From: Azotobacter salinestris
GTDB lineage: Bacteria > Pseudomonadota > Gammaproteobacteria > Pseudomonadales > Pseudomonadaceae
Direction: 5' to 3'
Assembly (NCBI RefSeq): GCF_009363155.1
Contig: NZ_CP045303.1
Location: forward strand, 248,001-312,000
Length of the DNA stretch: 64,000 nt
Each line of letters starts with the position of its first letter. The first letter of the stretch is position 1. The notes below the pieces were generated by a model that was given only the letters and a program-made list of their open reading frames with translations, searched no databases and was not told the DNA's origin. Below are positions 1-8,763 of the stretch, piece after piece. A program made the translations under genes and the position numbers.

Positions 1-1
1 G

Positions 2-292
2 ATCGATGCGTTCTGGCTGCAGGGCATGATGGCCGGGCACAAGAATGCCTATGACTGCATCAAGGCCTTCTCGGAAACCGACTTCACCGAAGACCTGAAG
101 AAGATCGATATCCCGACCCTGATCCTGCATGGCGACGATGACCAGATCGTGCCGGTGGATGCGGCCGCCCGGGCCGCAGCGAAGCTGGTCAGTCATGCCA
201 GACTGGTGATCTACCCGGGTGCGCCGCACGGCATCACCGATACGCACAAGAAAAAGCTCAACGCCGACATGCTGGCGTTCCTGCAGGGTTGA
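2..292 (+). CDS. alpha/beta hydrolase, C-terminal part (cut by window edge)
   Basis: The reading frame is open from the window edge to the TGA at 290-292, so only the last 96 residues or so are present. The motif [12 protein letters not shown] carries the acid residue of the alpha/beta-hydrolase triad, and APHGITDTH carries the catalytic histidine. Spacing and wording match the non-heme chloroperoxidase/arylesterase branch, where the enzyme acts in the cytoplasm on esters or peracids. The nucleophile serine lies outside the window. It is followed after 63 bp by two isochorismatase-fold hydrolases in the same direction, so the three may be co-transcribed. The substrate cannot be read from the sequence. 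Confidence 0.85.
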   Translation: MDAFWLQGMMAGHKNAYDCIKAFSETDFTEDLKKIDIPTLILHGDDDQIVPVDAAARAAAKLVSHARLVIYPGAPHGITDTHKKKLNADMLAFLQG

Positions 293-355
293 ATATCTGC
301 CCTCCATTCGTGCCGATAGCCTTGTCCATCGGCCCCTCAGCAGCAGGAGAAGATC

Positions 356-943
356 ATGAGTAGCATGAACGCCAGCAGGAAGGCACTGATCGTCGTCGAC
401 ATCCAGAACGACTATTTTCCCGGCGGCAGATGGACGCTCAGCCATGTCGAGAAGGCCGCCGGTAAAGCGGCCCTGATGATCGACGCCTTCCGTGAAAGTG
501 GGGACCTGGTGGTGCACATACGCCACGAATTCCCCAGCGACGATGCGCCGTTCTTCCGGCCCGGGTCCGAAGGTGCGCAGATCCATCGTGGTGTGCTCAA
601 CCGCCCGGGCGAGCACGTGGTGCTGAAGCACCACATCAACTCCTTTCGCGGGACCGACCTCAAGGCAGTGCTCGACCGCCATGGCATCGATGAAGTGGTG
701 GTGGTCGGCAACATGAGCCATATGTGCGTGGACGGCATCACCCGGGCGGCAGTCGACTTCGGCTACCGGACCACGGTGCTGCATGACGCCTGCGCCACGC
801 TCGACCTGGAGTTCAATGGCGTGAAAGTCCCGGCGGCCCAGGTGCATGCCGCCTTCATGGCCGCGCTCGCCTTCGGCTACGCCTCGGTCGTGTCCACCGC
901 CGACTATCTGAAGACATGTGGGTCATCGCATCCGGCGACCTGA
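356..943 (+). CDS. isochorismatase-family cysteine hydrolase
   Basis: A 195-residue protein of normal length for the isochorismatase-like fold. The triad is visible: D15 in LIVVDIQNDYF, K91 in VVLKHHINSF, and the nucleophile C124 in GNMSHMCVDG. Family members hydrolyse amides (nicotinamide, N-carbamoyl compounds) or isochorismate in the cytosol; which one applies here is not evident. The start at 356 is preceded by an AGGAG-like site (agcaggagaag). A second, more divergent member follows at 1023 in the same direction, suggesting a small catabolic operon together with the upstream hydrolase. Confidence 0.88.
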   Translation: MSSMNASRKALIVVDIQNDYFPGGRWTLSHVEKAAGKAALMIDAFRESGDLVVHIRHEFPSDDAPFFRPGSEGAQIHRGVLNRPGEHVVLKHHINSFRGTDLKAVLDRHGIDEVVVVGNMSHMCVDGITRAAVDFGYRTTVLHDACATLDLEFNGVKVPAAQVHAAFMAALAFGYASVVSTADYLKTCGSSHPAT

Positions 944-1022
944 CCCCAACGGCCATAGGGAGCGCCAAGGACGACCCCTGGGGGGACTGGTGCCCCCCTA
1001 CCCTGACTTGCAGGAGCACAGA

Positions 1023-1643
1023 ATGAACGCAAGCATCTACTCCAGAGACGATACGGGCCTGCTGCTCGTCGACCCCTACAACGACTTTCTCAGTGATGGC
1101 GGGAAGCTGTACAGCTTGGCCAAGCCAGTCGCCGATGCCGTGGATACTCTGGCCAACCTGTGCGCGGTGGTCGGCGCCATGCGCCGGGCCGGCATCCGGA
1201 TTTTCTATGTGCCGCACCACCGGGCCCGGCCCAACGACTTGCAGAGCTGGAAGCATCCGAGCCCCTACCAGCTGAATGCGAGTCATGCACAGGTGTTCGC
1301 TGTCGACAGCTGGGGTGGAGAGTGGCATCCGGACTTTCAGCCCCAACCGGGCGATATCGTGGTCCATGAGCACTGGGGCGGAAGCGGCTTCGCCAATACC
1401 GACCTCGATTTCCAGCTAAAGCAGCATGGCATCGAGAAGGTTGTGGTGGTTGGGATGCTGGCCAACACCTGTATCGAGTCCACCGGCAAGTTCGCGGCGG
1501 AGCTGGGCTATCACGTGACCTTGGTTCGCGACGCCACGGCGGCATTCAGCGCCGAAGCCATGCACGCCGCCCATGAGATCAACGGACCGACCTACGCTCA
1601 CGCGATTGTCAGCACTTCCGAGCTTCTTGCCGCATTGCACTAG
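1023..1643 (+). CDS. isochorismatase-family cysteine hydrolase, second copy
   Basis: A 206-residue protein. The frame is open further upstream to 918, but I chose the ATG at 1023 because it has the ribosome site AGGAG just before it and because the first residues then match the family (TGLLLVDPYNDFL, D17). The nucleophile C150 is in GMLANTCIEST. The usual catalytic-lysine stretch reads VVHEHWGGSGF, with no lysine, as in a recognisable subgroup of this family, so its chemistry may differ from that of the neighbour at 356. It lies in tandem with that gene but the two are clearly divergent, so this is not a recent duplication. Function beyond hydrolase is unknown. Confidence 0.85.
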   Translation: MNASIYSRDDTGLLLVDPYNDFLSDGGKLYSLAKPVADAVDTLANLCAVVGAMRRAGIRIFYVPHHRARPNDLQSWKHPSPYQLNASHAQVFAVDSWGGEWHPDFQPQPGDIVVHEHWGGSGFANTDLDFQLKQHGIEKVVVVGMLANTCIESTGKFAAELGYHVTLVRDATAAFSAEAMHAAHEINGPTYAHAIVSTSELLAALH

Positions 1644-1728
1644 GATTCAGCGCCCCGGTTTTAAAAATTATGATCGCAATATAAATGCAGGCGCGCCCCG
1701 GTGTGCCGACAATCAGGGAGAGAGTTGC

Positions 1729-2784
1729 ATGCGTTACATGACCTTCGGCCGGAACACCGGCCTGCGCGTTTCCGAGCTGGCGCTGGGCACCGGCAACTTC
1801 GGCACGGGCTGGGGCTACGGCACCGAGCGCGACGAGGCGCGGCGGGTGTTCGACGGCTACGTGAAGGCCGGCGGCAACTTCATCGACACCGCCGACATCT
1901 ACCAGTTCGGCCAGGCGGAGACGCTGCTCGGCGAGTTCATCGCCGGCGACCGCGAGCGCTTCGTCGTCGCCAGCAAGTACGGCCTGGGCGCCTCGCCCGA
2001 CGCCGGGGTCTCGCGCACCGGCAACGGCCGCAAGAACATGGTGCGCTCGCTGGAGGACAGCCTGAAGCGGCTCGGCACCGACTACCTCGACCTCTACTGG
2101 GCGCACACCGCCGACGGCGTGACGCCGCTCGAGGAAATCCTCCGCGCCTTCGACGATCTGCTGCGCGCCGGCAAGATCCTCCACGCCGGCCTGTCCAACT
2201 TTCCCGCCTGGCGCATCGCCCGCGCGGACCTGTTGGCCGAGCTGCGCGGCTGGGCGCCGCTGGCCGGCATCCAGTTCGAGTACAGCCTGGCCGAGCGCAC
2301 GGCCGAACGCGAACTGCTGCCGATGGCCGAGGCGCTGGGCCTGGGCGCGGCGCTCTGGTCGCCGCTCGGCGGCGGGCTGCTGACCGGCAAGTACCGCGCG
2401 GGCACGACGGAAGGCCGCCTGAGCGGCCTCGGCACCCTGGTGCGTACCGAGAGCTCGCCGCACGAGACGGCGATCCTCGATGCCCTGCAGGCGGTGGCCA
2501 CGGAACTGGAAGCCTCGCCGACCCAGGTGGCCATCGCCTGGCTGCGCGAGCGGGCGGCCCGCTCGAGCACCAGCCTGATTCCCATCCTCGGGCCGCGCAC
2601 CCGCGAGCAGCTCGACGCGACCCTCGGCGCGCTGCAGCTCGCCCCGAGCGCGGAACAGCTCGCCCGCCTGGAGGCTGCCAGCGCCGTCGCGCCAGGAACG
2701 CCCCACGAGCAGATCGCCGGGCAGCTCCCGGCCGTCCTGGGCGGCCACCCGGACTTCCGGATGTCGACCATTCCCGTCGCCTGA
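1729..2784 (+). CDS. aldo/keto reductase
   Basis: A 351-residue NADPH-dependent aldo/keto reductase of the TIM-barrel AKR superfamily. The catalytic tetrad is seen as D and Y in NFIDTADIYQFGQAE, K in VVASKYGLG and H in LYWAHTADG. The end of the barrel has the nucleotide-binding wording SLIPILGPRTREQL. The frame is open to 1573, but the ATG at 1729 follows AGGGAGAGAG and starts the conserved MRYMTFGRNTGLRVSEL. It is followed after 57 bp by an Old Yellow Enzyme, so the pair probably reduces carbonyl and activated C=C bonds of the same or related electrophiles. Substrate unknown. Confidence 0.9.
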   Translation: MRYMTFGRNTGLRVSELALGTGNFGTGWGYGTERDEARRVFDGYVKAGGNFIDTADIYQFGQAETLLGEFIAGDRERFVVASKYGLGASPDAGVSRTGNGRKNMVRSLEDSLKRLGTDYLDLYWAHTADGVTPLEEILRAFDDLLRAGKILHAGLSNFPAWRIARADLLAELRGWAPLAGIQFEYSLAERTAERELLPMAEALGLGAALWSPLGGGLLTGKYRAGTTEGRLSGLGTLVRTESSPHETAILDALQAVATELEASPTQVAIAWLRERAARSSTSLIPILGPRTREQLDATLGALQLAPSAEQLARLEAASAVAPGTPHEQIAGQLPAVLGGHPDFRMSTIPVA

Positions 2785-2841
2785 GCAACCTGCGCCTCCA
2801 TCACTTATCGAAACATCCGTCGACCTCGACAAGGAGCAAGC

Positions 2842-3942
2842 ATGGCCATCGACAAGCTGCTGTCCCCCCTCCGCCTCGGCACGCTGACCCTGCGCAACCG
2901 CGTCGTCATGGCGCCGCTGACGCGCTCCCGGGCTGCCCAGCCGGGCGACGTGCCGACCGCCCTCAACGCCGAGTACTACGCGCAGCGCGCCGGCGCCGGG
3001 CTGATCGTCACCGAGGCGGCGCAGATCTCCTGCCAGGGCCAGGGCTATGCACTGACCCCGGGCATCTACTCGGGCGCGCAGATCGACGGCTGGCGCCGGG
3101 TGACCGACGCGGTGCACCGCCAGGGCGGGCACATCGCGCTGCAGCTCTGGCACGTGGGGCGCATCTCCCACGCCTCGTTGCAGCCCGGCGGCGGTCAGCC
3201 GGTAGCGCCCTCGGCGATCCGCGCCAACATGCAGACCTTCATCATCCAGGCCGACGGCACGCCCGCCCATCCGCCATGCGACGAGCCGCGCGCCCTGCGC
3301 GGCGAGGAACTCCCCGGCATCGTCGCCGACTACGCCCAGGGCGCCCGCAACGCCATCGCCGCCGGCTTCGACCTGGTGGAGATCCACGCCGCCAACGGCT
3401 ACCTGCTGCACCAATTTTTAGCCACTGCCACCAACCGGCGCGACGACGCCTATGGCGGCTCCCGCGAGAGTCGCGCGCGCCTGGTGCTGGAGGTCGTCGA
3501 TGCGGTGGTCGCCGCGGTGGGCGCCGAACGGGTCGGCATCCGACTGTCGCCCTGGATGCCCTACAACGACATCGAGGACGCCGAAGCCGGACCGATGGCG
3601 CTGTATCTGGCCGAGCAGTTGGGCCGGCGCGGCCTCGCCTACCTGCACCTGCACGAGGCCGAATGGATGGGCGTGCCGGGCTACCCCGAGGGCTTTCGCG
3701 AAGCCGTCCGCGCCCGCTTCCCTGGCGCCATCGTGGTCTGCGGCGGCTACACTGCGGCCCGTGCGGAAGCCCTACTGCAAACTGGACTGGCTGACGCAGT
3801 GGCCTTCGGCAGGCCCTATATCGCCAACCCCGACTTGGTGCAGCGCTTCGCCCAGGGTGCGCCCCTTGCCGAGGCGGATCAGGCGACCTTCTACGGCGGT
3901 GGCACCGAAGGCTATACCGATTATCCGGCTTGGGCTGGTTGA
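2842..3942 (+). CDS. NADH:flavin oxidoreductase, Old Yellow Enzyme family
   Basis: A 366-residue FMN-dependent ene-reductase of typical length. Characteristic stretches are LRNRVVMAPLTRSRA near the N-terminus, the substrate-binding region EIHAANGYLLHQFL, and GRPYIANPDLVQRF near the C-terminus. Relatives such as NemA and xenobiotic reductases reduce maleimides, nitrate esters or quinone-like electrophiles with NAD(P)H in the cytosol. A good ribosome site (AAGGAG) precedes the ATG. It shares orientation with the aldo/keto reductase upstream. A truncated paralogue points back at it from 4125-4373. Confidence 0.92.
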   Translation: MAIDKLLSPLRLGTLTLRNRVVMAPLTRSRAAQPGDVPTALNAEYYAQRAGAGLIVTEAAQISCQGQGYALTPGIYSGAQIDGWRRVTDAVHRQGGHIALQLWHVGRISHASLQPGGGQPVAPSAIRANMQTFIIQADGTPAHPPCDEPRALRGEELPGIVADYAQGARNAIAAGFDLVEIHAANGYLLHQFLATATNRRDDAYGGSRESRARLVLEVVDAVVAAVGAERVGIRLSPWMPYNDIEDAEAGPMALYLAEQLGRRGLAYLHLHEAEWMGVPGYPEGFREAVRARFPGAIVVCGGYTAARAEALLQTGLADAVAFGRPYIANPDLVQRFAQGAPLAEADQATFYGGGTEGYTDYPAWAG

Positions 3943-4120
3943 ACTCGGTTACCTGTGAATGCTCCCCTCATCATGCTGCGCATTGATGTGACCGGCATTC
4001 CCGGTTTGCCAAGGGAGCTTCTGTCCTCCGGCAACTGCCCATCCTTACGGCGGGTCAGCTTGAGTTTCCAGGCCCAATAGGGGACCGCGATGTTGTAGCT
4101 GGCGTTGAGGTCACAGTTGT
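3943..4120 (-). pseudogene. IS200/IS605-family tnpB C-terminal remnant
   Basis: On the minus strand the frame reads CDLNASYNIAVPYWAWKLKL and then the tail typical of proteobacterial IS1341-type transposases (KPGMPVTSMRSM). Only about the last 60 residues remain; the RuvC core and zinc-finger cysteines are missing. It runs in frame with the Old Yellow Enzyme fragment upstream, making a chimeric open frame of 174 codons that is not a real protein. It lies directly at the 3-prime end of the intact Old Yellow Enzyme gene. Confidence 0.7.
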
Positions 4121-4124
4121 ACCG

Positions 4125-4373
4125 CTTACCCCTGCCAGCCGGCGACCTGCGCCGGGGTATAGAGGCCGGGGATGAACACAAAGCCCTCCGCCTGCGGGAG
4201 ATCGGCGTGCCCGCGGTGACAATGAGCCCGGCACTGGCGCGCTGGCTGTGGTAGAGGACATTCAGTGCATTCGGAATGCCGTCCGGATTGCGCACACGGG
4301 TCATCGGCGCCATCACGATGCGATTACGCAGGCGCAAGGGGCCGAGGTCGTAGGGCTCGAACAAGATGCTCAT
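4125..4373 (-). pseudogene. Old Yellow Enzyme N-terminal fragment, frameshifted
   Basis: The minus strand from the ATG at 4373 reads MSILFEPYDLGPLRLRNRIV and continues to GLIVTAGTPIS. A frameshift near 4195 then moves the continuation (PQAEGFVFIPGLYTPAQVAG) to another frame, and the gene stops at the tnpB relic. Only about 80 of about 360 residues survive. It belongs to a different branch from the intact enzyme at 2842-3942, so it is a second, lost ene-reductase and not a duplicate end. Confidence 0.75.
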
Positions 4374-4402
4374 GGGATGCACAGGTTCCTGTTCAATAGC
4401 CG

Positions 4403-5617
4403 TCAGGGGGTCTTCGCCGGATGGCCGCTCAACGACAGGCGCCACAACTCGTAACGCTCCTCGCCGCGCTTGACCGATCCTGCGAAGTGCTGGCTCAGGC
4501 TGCTGGAGGTGAAGACCAGGTCGCCATCGGGCAGAAACGCGGGCGTATCCGGCCAGTGCACGCCCTCGTCTGAGGCGATCAGCGACATCGTCTTGGTGCG
4601 CGGTTCGTACTTGACGATGCCGTTGCGGGTGACGTCGGTGATGTAGAGCCCGCCCTGGGCGTCGGTGACGATGCCGTCAGTATTGCCGCCCACGGCACCG
4701 AGATCCTGCACGGCTTCGGCGATCTGCGCGTCGCTGGCATCGGCCTTGCGCAGGATCGCGGTCGGCAACGAATGGGCGCGCGTTCCGGTCGTCACTGTCC
4801 AGTACAGGGTGCTGCCGTCCGGCGACAGGCCGATGCCGTTGATGCCGATCAGCAGAGGTTTGCCCGGCCACACCTCGGCGCCGTGGGAAACGACTTTCAC
4901 GCCGGGTTCGACCTGCAGGCTCGGATGCCGATCCAGCACGCGCCGGGTCTTGCCCGAAGCGAAATCCGCCACGATCAGGCCCACCCGGTTGTTCGGGGCG
5001 CTGCGCGAACCGCTGTCGGAGATGTAGGCCACGCAGCGGCGCTCATCGACGACGATGTCGTTGAGGAAGCTGCCCTTGCGGTCGGCCACGCCGTCCAGCG
5101 CGATGCGCTTGACCGTGCGTCCGGACTTCAGGTCCAACACCAGCACCTTCTGCGAACCGGCCGGCGCCTCGGCTTCGCCGGCGACGACGCCCATGTCCAG
5201 CGCCCACAGCCAGCCGTTCCTGCGGTCCACGTGGAAGCCGAGCACGTTGCGCAGGCTCTGCTCCGGCGCGGCCGTCACGGCGTTGCCCTGCGTGGACGGG
5301 AACGCGGTCAGTCGCGCCGGGCCGGTCTTGGCGCTGGTGTCGAGGATGCTCAGCGTCGCCGGCGCACCAGCGGAGACCAGGCGCGGCGTGCTCACGTAGG
5401 CCGTGCCCTGGGCGTCGAAGTGCAGGCCGGCGATCGGCGCGTTCACCGATGCGGCGAACGGCGCCGGGTCCGCGCCGTTGTTCGGTGTATCCCAGCTCAC
5501 GCCGGCATAGCTGCGCCAGCGTTGCAGCGGCAGGGTGTCCGCGGCGCTTGCGCTGTTCGACAGGGTGACGAGGGTCGCCAGCGCGAGGGCGGCGAATCGA
5601 TGGCTGCGATTGAACAT
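4403..5617 (-). CDS. secreted major royal jelly / SMP-30-like beta-propeller protein
   Basis: A 404-residue protein with a clear signal peptide (hydrophobic FAALALATLVTLSNSASAA), so it is exported. The mature part has the repeated blade wording of the MRJP/yellow and SMP-30 propellers: GFHVDRRNGWLWALDMG, LNDIVVDERRCVAYISDS, GGLYITDVTRNGIVKYEP. Bacterial members are usually annotated as MRJP-family or L-dopachrome-tautomerase-like, with no agreed reaction. It is the last gene of a minus-strand set with a quinol monooxygenase-like protein, an SDR and a DJ-1 protein, all divergent from a LysR regulator. A role in handling oxidised aromatic or quinone compounds is my inference from these neighbours. 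Confidence 0.85.
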   Translation of the reverse strand: MFNRSHRFAALALATLVTLSNSASAADTLPLQRWRSYAGVSWDTPNNGADPAPFAASVNAPIAGLHFDAQGTAYVSTPRLVSAGAPATLSILDTSAKTGPARLTAFPSTQGNAVTAAPEQSLRNVLGFHVDRRNGWLWALDMGVVAGEAEAPAGSQKVLVLDLKSGRTVKRIALDGVADRKGSFLNDIVVDERRCVAYISDSGSRSAPNNRVGLIVADFASGKTRRVLDRHPSLQVEPGVKVVSHGAEVWPGKPLLIGINGIGLSPDGSTLYWTVTTGTRAHSLPTAILRKADASDAQIAEAVQDLGAVGGNTDGIVTDAQGGLYITDVTRNGIVKYEPRTKTMSLIASDEGVHWPDTPAFLPDGDLVFTSSSLSQHFAGSVKRGEERYELWRLSLSGHPAKTP

Positions 5618-5653
5618 GATGGTGTCCGATGTGATGGATGAAGGGGCGCGCGC

Positions 5654-5947
5654 TCAGGCCACCTGGTGCAGGTGCAGCAGTTTGAAGGTGCCGATCAAAT
5701 GCCCCGCGTTGGCGCGGAAGGCGTCCATGTGCGGGCTTTGCATGTGGCGCTCCCAGGAGACGCGGTCGCGCCAGCGTTCGAAGAACACGACCTTGCCCGG
5801 CTCGCTGATCGATTCATGCAGTTCGTAGCTGAGGCAGCCGGGCTGTACGCGGGCGATGGCGACCAGTTCCGCCTGGGCCTTGACTAGGGCGGTTTCGTGG
5901 CCGGGCTTGGCCTGCACGAGCGCAACGACGACGAGAGGCGACGACAT
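5654..5947 (-). CDS. putative quinol monooxygenase (antibiotic biosynthesis monooxygenase fold)
   Basis: A 97-residue ferredoxin-like ABM-domain protein. VVVALVQAKPGHETALVKAQ and SYELHESISEPGKVVFFERW are the usual family landmarks (as in YgiN/HmoA). Members oxidise quinols or act as small cofactor-free monooxygenases in the cytosol. The frame is open to 6007 but the ATG at 5947 gives the normal length and begins MSSPLVVVALVQA. It sits 36 bp upstream of the beta-propeller gene and 13 bp downstream of the SDR gene, consistent with one transcript. Confidence 0.85.
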   Translation of the reverse strand: MSSPLVVVALVQAKPGHETALVKAQAELVAIARVQPGCLSYELHESISEPGKVVFFERWRDRVSWERHMQSPHMDAFRANAGHLIGTFKLLHLHQVA

Positions 5948-5960
5948 GGCGTTCTCCGGA

Positions 5961-6755
5961 TCAGAGGATGGAGCGGAAGGTGCCGCCTTCGACGCGCACC
6001 GCCGCACCGTTGGAGGCGGCGCCGAGCGGGCTGGCCAGCAGCGCGACCATCGCCGCGATCTCGTCGGCCTCGATCATCCGGGCGATCAGCGAACTGGGGC
6101 GGTAGGTCTGGAAGAAGTGCGACTCGATTTCCGCATCGCTCATGCCCGGGCGCGGCGCCGTCTGGCGCAGGTACTCGACGATGCCCTCGGAGCGGGTGGC
6201 GGCCGGCAGCACGCTGTTGACGGTGACGCCGCTGCCCTTGGTCAGCTCGGCCATGCCGCGCGAGACGGCCAGCTGCGCCGACTTGCTGACGCCGTAATGC
6301 ACCATGTCCGGCGGCGTGAACGCGCCGACTTCGCTGGAGACGAAGATCACCCGGCCCCAGTTCTTCTCCAGCATGCGCGGGAAGTAGTGGCGCGACAGGC
6401 GCACGCCCGACATCACGTTGACGTCGAGCATGCGCAGCCAGTCTTCGTCGCTGATTTCGACGAAGGGCTTGGCCTCGTAATAGCCGAGGTTGTTGATGAG
6501 GATGTCGGTGTCCGGCTGCGCTGCGATCAGTTGGGCCGCGCCCTGGGCGTTGCTCTGGTCGGACACGATAGCGGTGATGCGGCTGCCGGGGGCGGCCGCG
6601 GCGATTTCCGCCACGGCGGCATCCAGCTTGTCGCGGCTGCGTCCGGTAATGGTGACTGCTGCGCCTTCGCTGGCCAGAGTGCGGGCAATGGCCAGGCCGA
6701 TGCCGGCGGTGGCGCCGGTGACGATGGCGGTTTTGCCGTTCAGTTGCAGGTCCAT
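5961..6755 (-). CDS. SDR-family oxidoreductase
   Basis: A 264-residue classical short-chain dehydrogenase. The Rossmann glycine motif is TGATAGIG, and NNLGYY is the NNAG-like element. The catalytic residues are S in VSSEVGAF and Y/K in HYGVSKSAQ. It therefore oxidises an alcohol or reduces a ketone with NAD(P)(H) in the cytosol. It is the second gene of the minus-strand set that starts at 7556. The specific substrate is not evident. Confidence 0.9.
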   Translation of the reverse strand: MDLQLNGKTAIVTGATAGIGLAIARTLASEGAAVTITGRSRDKLDAAVAEIAAAAPGSRITAIVSDQSNAQGAAQLIAAQPDTDILINNLGYYEAKPFVEISDEDWLRMLDVNVMSGVRLSRHYFPRMLEKNWGRVIFVSSEVGAFTPPDMVHYGVSKSAQLAVSRGMAELTKGSGVTVNSVLPAATRSEGIVEYLRQTAPRPGMSDAEIESHFFQTYRPSSLIARMIEADEIAAMVALLASPLGAASNGAAVRVEGGTFRSIL

Positions 6756-6842
6756 GGGATTTCCTCGGGATGTGTTTGCCCAAGCGCCCGCGGTGCGGGC
6801 GCTGTCGTGGCGTTGCTTCAGGTCAGGGGCTTTGGTGCCGGA

Positions 6843-7556
6843 TCAGGCCTGCGCCGGCTGGCCGAGCAGCAGGTCGCGGATCGCCGCGCCGACGCCGGAG
6901 GCCGATTGCGGGTTCTGGCCGGTGACCAGGCGGCCATCGACGACGACTTTGGCCGTCCAGTCCGCGGCCGGGTGGTGCTGCGCGCCGCGCTGGGTCAGGG
7001 TGCTGGTGAGCAGGAAGGGTACGACCTGGTCGAGCTTGACCGCGCGTTCCTCATCGTCTGTGAAGGCACTGAGGTTCTTGCCGGCCACCAGGTAGGCGCC
7101 GTTGCTCAGGGTGACGTTGACCAAGGCCGCGGGGCCGTGGCACACCGCCCCGACCACGCCGCCGGCTTCGTAGATCTCACGGGTCACCCGCGCTACGTCG
7201 GGGCTGTCGGGGAAGTCCCACATCGCACCGTGGCCGCCGGCGAAGAAGATGGCCGAGTACTTCGACGGATTGACCTCGCCCAAGCGCTGGGTGTGGCGGA
7301 TGGCGTCGCGGAAGGCGCTGTCGCTCCAGTAGCGTGCGTTGATTGTGTCGTCCAGGTTCAGGCCGTCGACCGGCGGTTCGCCGCCCTGGATCGAGGCGAA
7401 CTCGACCGGGATGCCGGCGGCTTGCAGTACAGCCAGGGGGTGGGTGACTTCCCCGAGATAATAGCCGGTCGGCTGACCGGTGCTGCCCTTGGTGCCGTGG
7501 CTTGTCAACACGAACAGCACGGGCTTCGCGGGGTGATGAGTGGAGGTCTGGCTCAT
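6843..7556 (-). CDS. DJ-1/PfpI-family class I glutamine-amidotransferase-like protein
   Basis: A 237-residue protein of the Hsp31-like branch. The nucleophile-elbow cysteine is in GGVVGAVCHGPAAL, with the acidic and histidine partners in the surrounding fold (IFFAGGHGAMWDFP). Such proteins act as glyoxalase III, deglycase-like enzymes or chaperones under carbonyl stress; choosing among them is not possible here. It is the first gene of the minus-strand operon and is transcribed away from the LysR gene across a 98-bp gap. Confidence 0.88.
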   Translation of the reverse strand: MSQTSTHHPAKPVLFVLTSHGTKGSTGQPTGYYLGEVTHPLAVLQAAGIPVEFASIQGGEPPVDGLNLDDTINARYWSDSAFRDAIRHTQRLGEVNPSKYSAIFFAGGHGAMWDFPDSPDVARVTREIYEAGGVVGAVCHGPAALVNVTLSNGAYLVAGKNLSAFTDDEERAVKLDQVVPFLLTSTLTQRGAQHHPAADWTAKVVVDGRLVTGQNPQSASGVGAAIRDLLLGQPAQA

Positions 7557-7654
7557 GGCAGTAACCCTGTGGAGAGGAGTGTGGCTACTTTATTCGGCAC
7601 TTTTCAGGCGATAAACTGCCAGAGCAGAAAAATTTCTGTTCTTTTGAGGACAAG
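7557..7654. promoter_or_regulatory. divergent promoter region between the DJ-1 gene and the LysR gene
   Basis: This 98-bp gap separates two divergent starts, the usual place for LysR-type autoregulation and control of the opposite operon. It is AT-richer than its surroundings. I cannot name a specific T-N11-A operator with confidence. Confidence 0.5.
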
Positions 7655-8590
7655 ATGGGCCGGAAATTCGATTACCTGGGGGACGTGGAAGCCTTCATTG
7701 CCGTGGTCGAACACGGCTCTTTCACCGCCGGCGCCGTGGCGCTCTCGACCACGCCCTCTGTATTGAGCCGGGCCATCACGCGCCTGGAAACGCGCCTGGG
7801 GCGGCAATTGCTGCAACGGACCACGCGCCGCCTTGGCCTGACCGAGGCCGGGCGGCTGTACCTGGAACAGGCGCGTTCGGCCTTCACCCTGCTCGACGAT
7901 GCCGAGCGCGAGGTGCAGGGCCAGGAGGGCGAGCTGGCCGGACGCGTGCGGTTGAGCGTGCCGACCACCTACGGGCACTACCGTCTGCCGCCGTTGCTGG
8001 CGCGCTTCGCCCGGCAATACCCGCGCGTCCAAGTGGAGCTGAACATCACCAACCGCAATGTTGACCTGGTTGCGGAAGGCTTCGATCTCGCCATCCGCCT
8101 CGGTCATCTGCCCGACAGCGGTCTGGTGGCGCGCAAGTTGGAGGATGCGGCACTGCTCCTGATCGCATCGCCCGAATACGTCCGGCGAGCCGGCACGCCG
8201 CAGACGCTGGAGGAATTGCGGCAGCACGTGTGCCTGCCATTCGTGATGCCGCGGACCGGCCGCCTCGCCCCCTGGGTATTCCGCGATGGCGAGCGGGACA
8301 TCGACTGGCTGCCCAGTTCGTCCATCGAGATTTCGGACGATGTGCTGGGCGTGGTTTCGCTGGCCGAACAGAGCCTCGGCATTTGCCAGAGCTACGACTT
8401 CATCGTCCGCGAGCGGATGGAGCGCGGTCGCCTGGTGGAACTGCTGCCGCAGCTACGCGGACGTACGCGCCCCTTCTCCGTGGTGTATGCGCCACATCGT
8501 CGCCAATCCGCTGCGACTCGGGCCTTGATCGACCTGCTGACGACGAATGCGATTTCGGATGAGGATAGTGCTGGAAGCATGTTTTCATAG
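7655..8590 (+). CDS. LysR-family transcriptional regulator
   Basis: A 311-residue regulator. The N-terminal winged helix-turn-helix reads FIAVVEHGSFTAGAVALSTT followed by PSVLSRAITRLETRLG, then the substrate-binding domain begins near residue 90 (GRVRLSVPTTYGHY). Length and wording fit the CrgA/AaeR-like subgroup. It is divergent from the DJ-1/SDR/monooxygenase/propeller operon and probably controls it in response to an aromatic or electrophilic ligand; that is inference from position. Downstream lies insertion-sequence debris. Confidence 0.92.
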   Translation: MGRKFDYLGDVEAFIAVVEHGSFTAGAVALSTTPSVLSRAITRLETRLGRQLLQRTTRRLGLTEAGRLYLEQARSAFTLLDDAEREVQGQEGELAGRVRLSVPTTYGHYRLPPLLARFARQYPRVQVELNITNRNVDLVAEGFDLAIRLGHLPDSGLVARKLEDAALLLIASPEYVRRAGTPQTLEELRQHVCLPFVMPRTGRLAPWVFRDGERDIDWLPSSSIEISDDVLGVVSLAEQSLGICQSYDFIVRERMERGRLVELLPQLRGRTRPFSVVYAPHRRQSAATRALIDLLTTNAISDEDSAGSMFS

Positions 8591-8625
8591 GTAGCCCCTG
8601 CGGGAAGACTCGCTATGAGTCCATT

Positions 8626-8763
8626 TCACGCCTTGGCGAACAGGTAGGCGTTGTGCGGCTTCGCCGCACCAAAGACGGCCACCACCCTGGCCAGCGCCGT
8701 TTCCGTACCGGCCCGCATGTCCAGCGGTTCGCTGGCGAGCCAGATGGCATCAACACGGGTCAT
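8626..8763 (-). pseudogene. tnpB: IS66-family tnpB (Orf2) N-terminal remnant
   Basis: The minus strand reads MTRVDAIWLASEPLDMRAGT, the conserved start of the IS66 Orf2 protein, and stops after 45 codons, whereas the family length is about 115. Its start overlaps the stop of tnpA by ATGA, as in intact IS66 elements. The third gene (tnpC transposase) is absent, so the element is dead. Confidence 0.75.

Noticed and set aside
1609-3414. Very long minus-strand open frame (601 codons) and the plus-strand frame 1701-3794 (697 codons)
   Set aside because: Both are other-frame readings of the aldo/keto reductase and Old Yellow Enzyme genes in GC-r DNA; composition is arginine/alanine-rich with no family features.
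5856-7766. 636-codon plus-strand open frame
   Set aside because: It is antisense to the SDR and DJ-1 genes, which have clear motifs; the frame itself is low-complexity.
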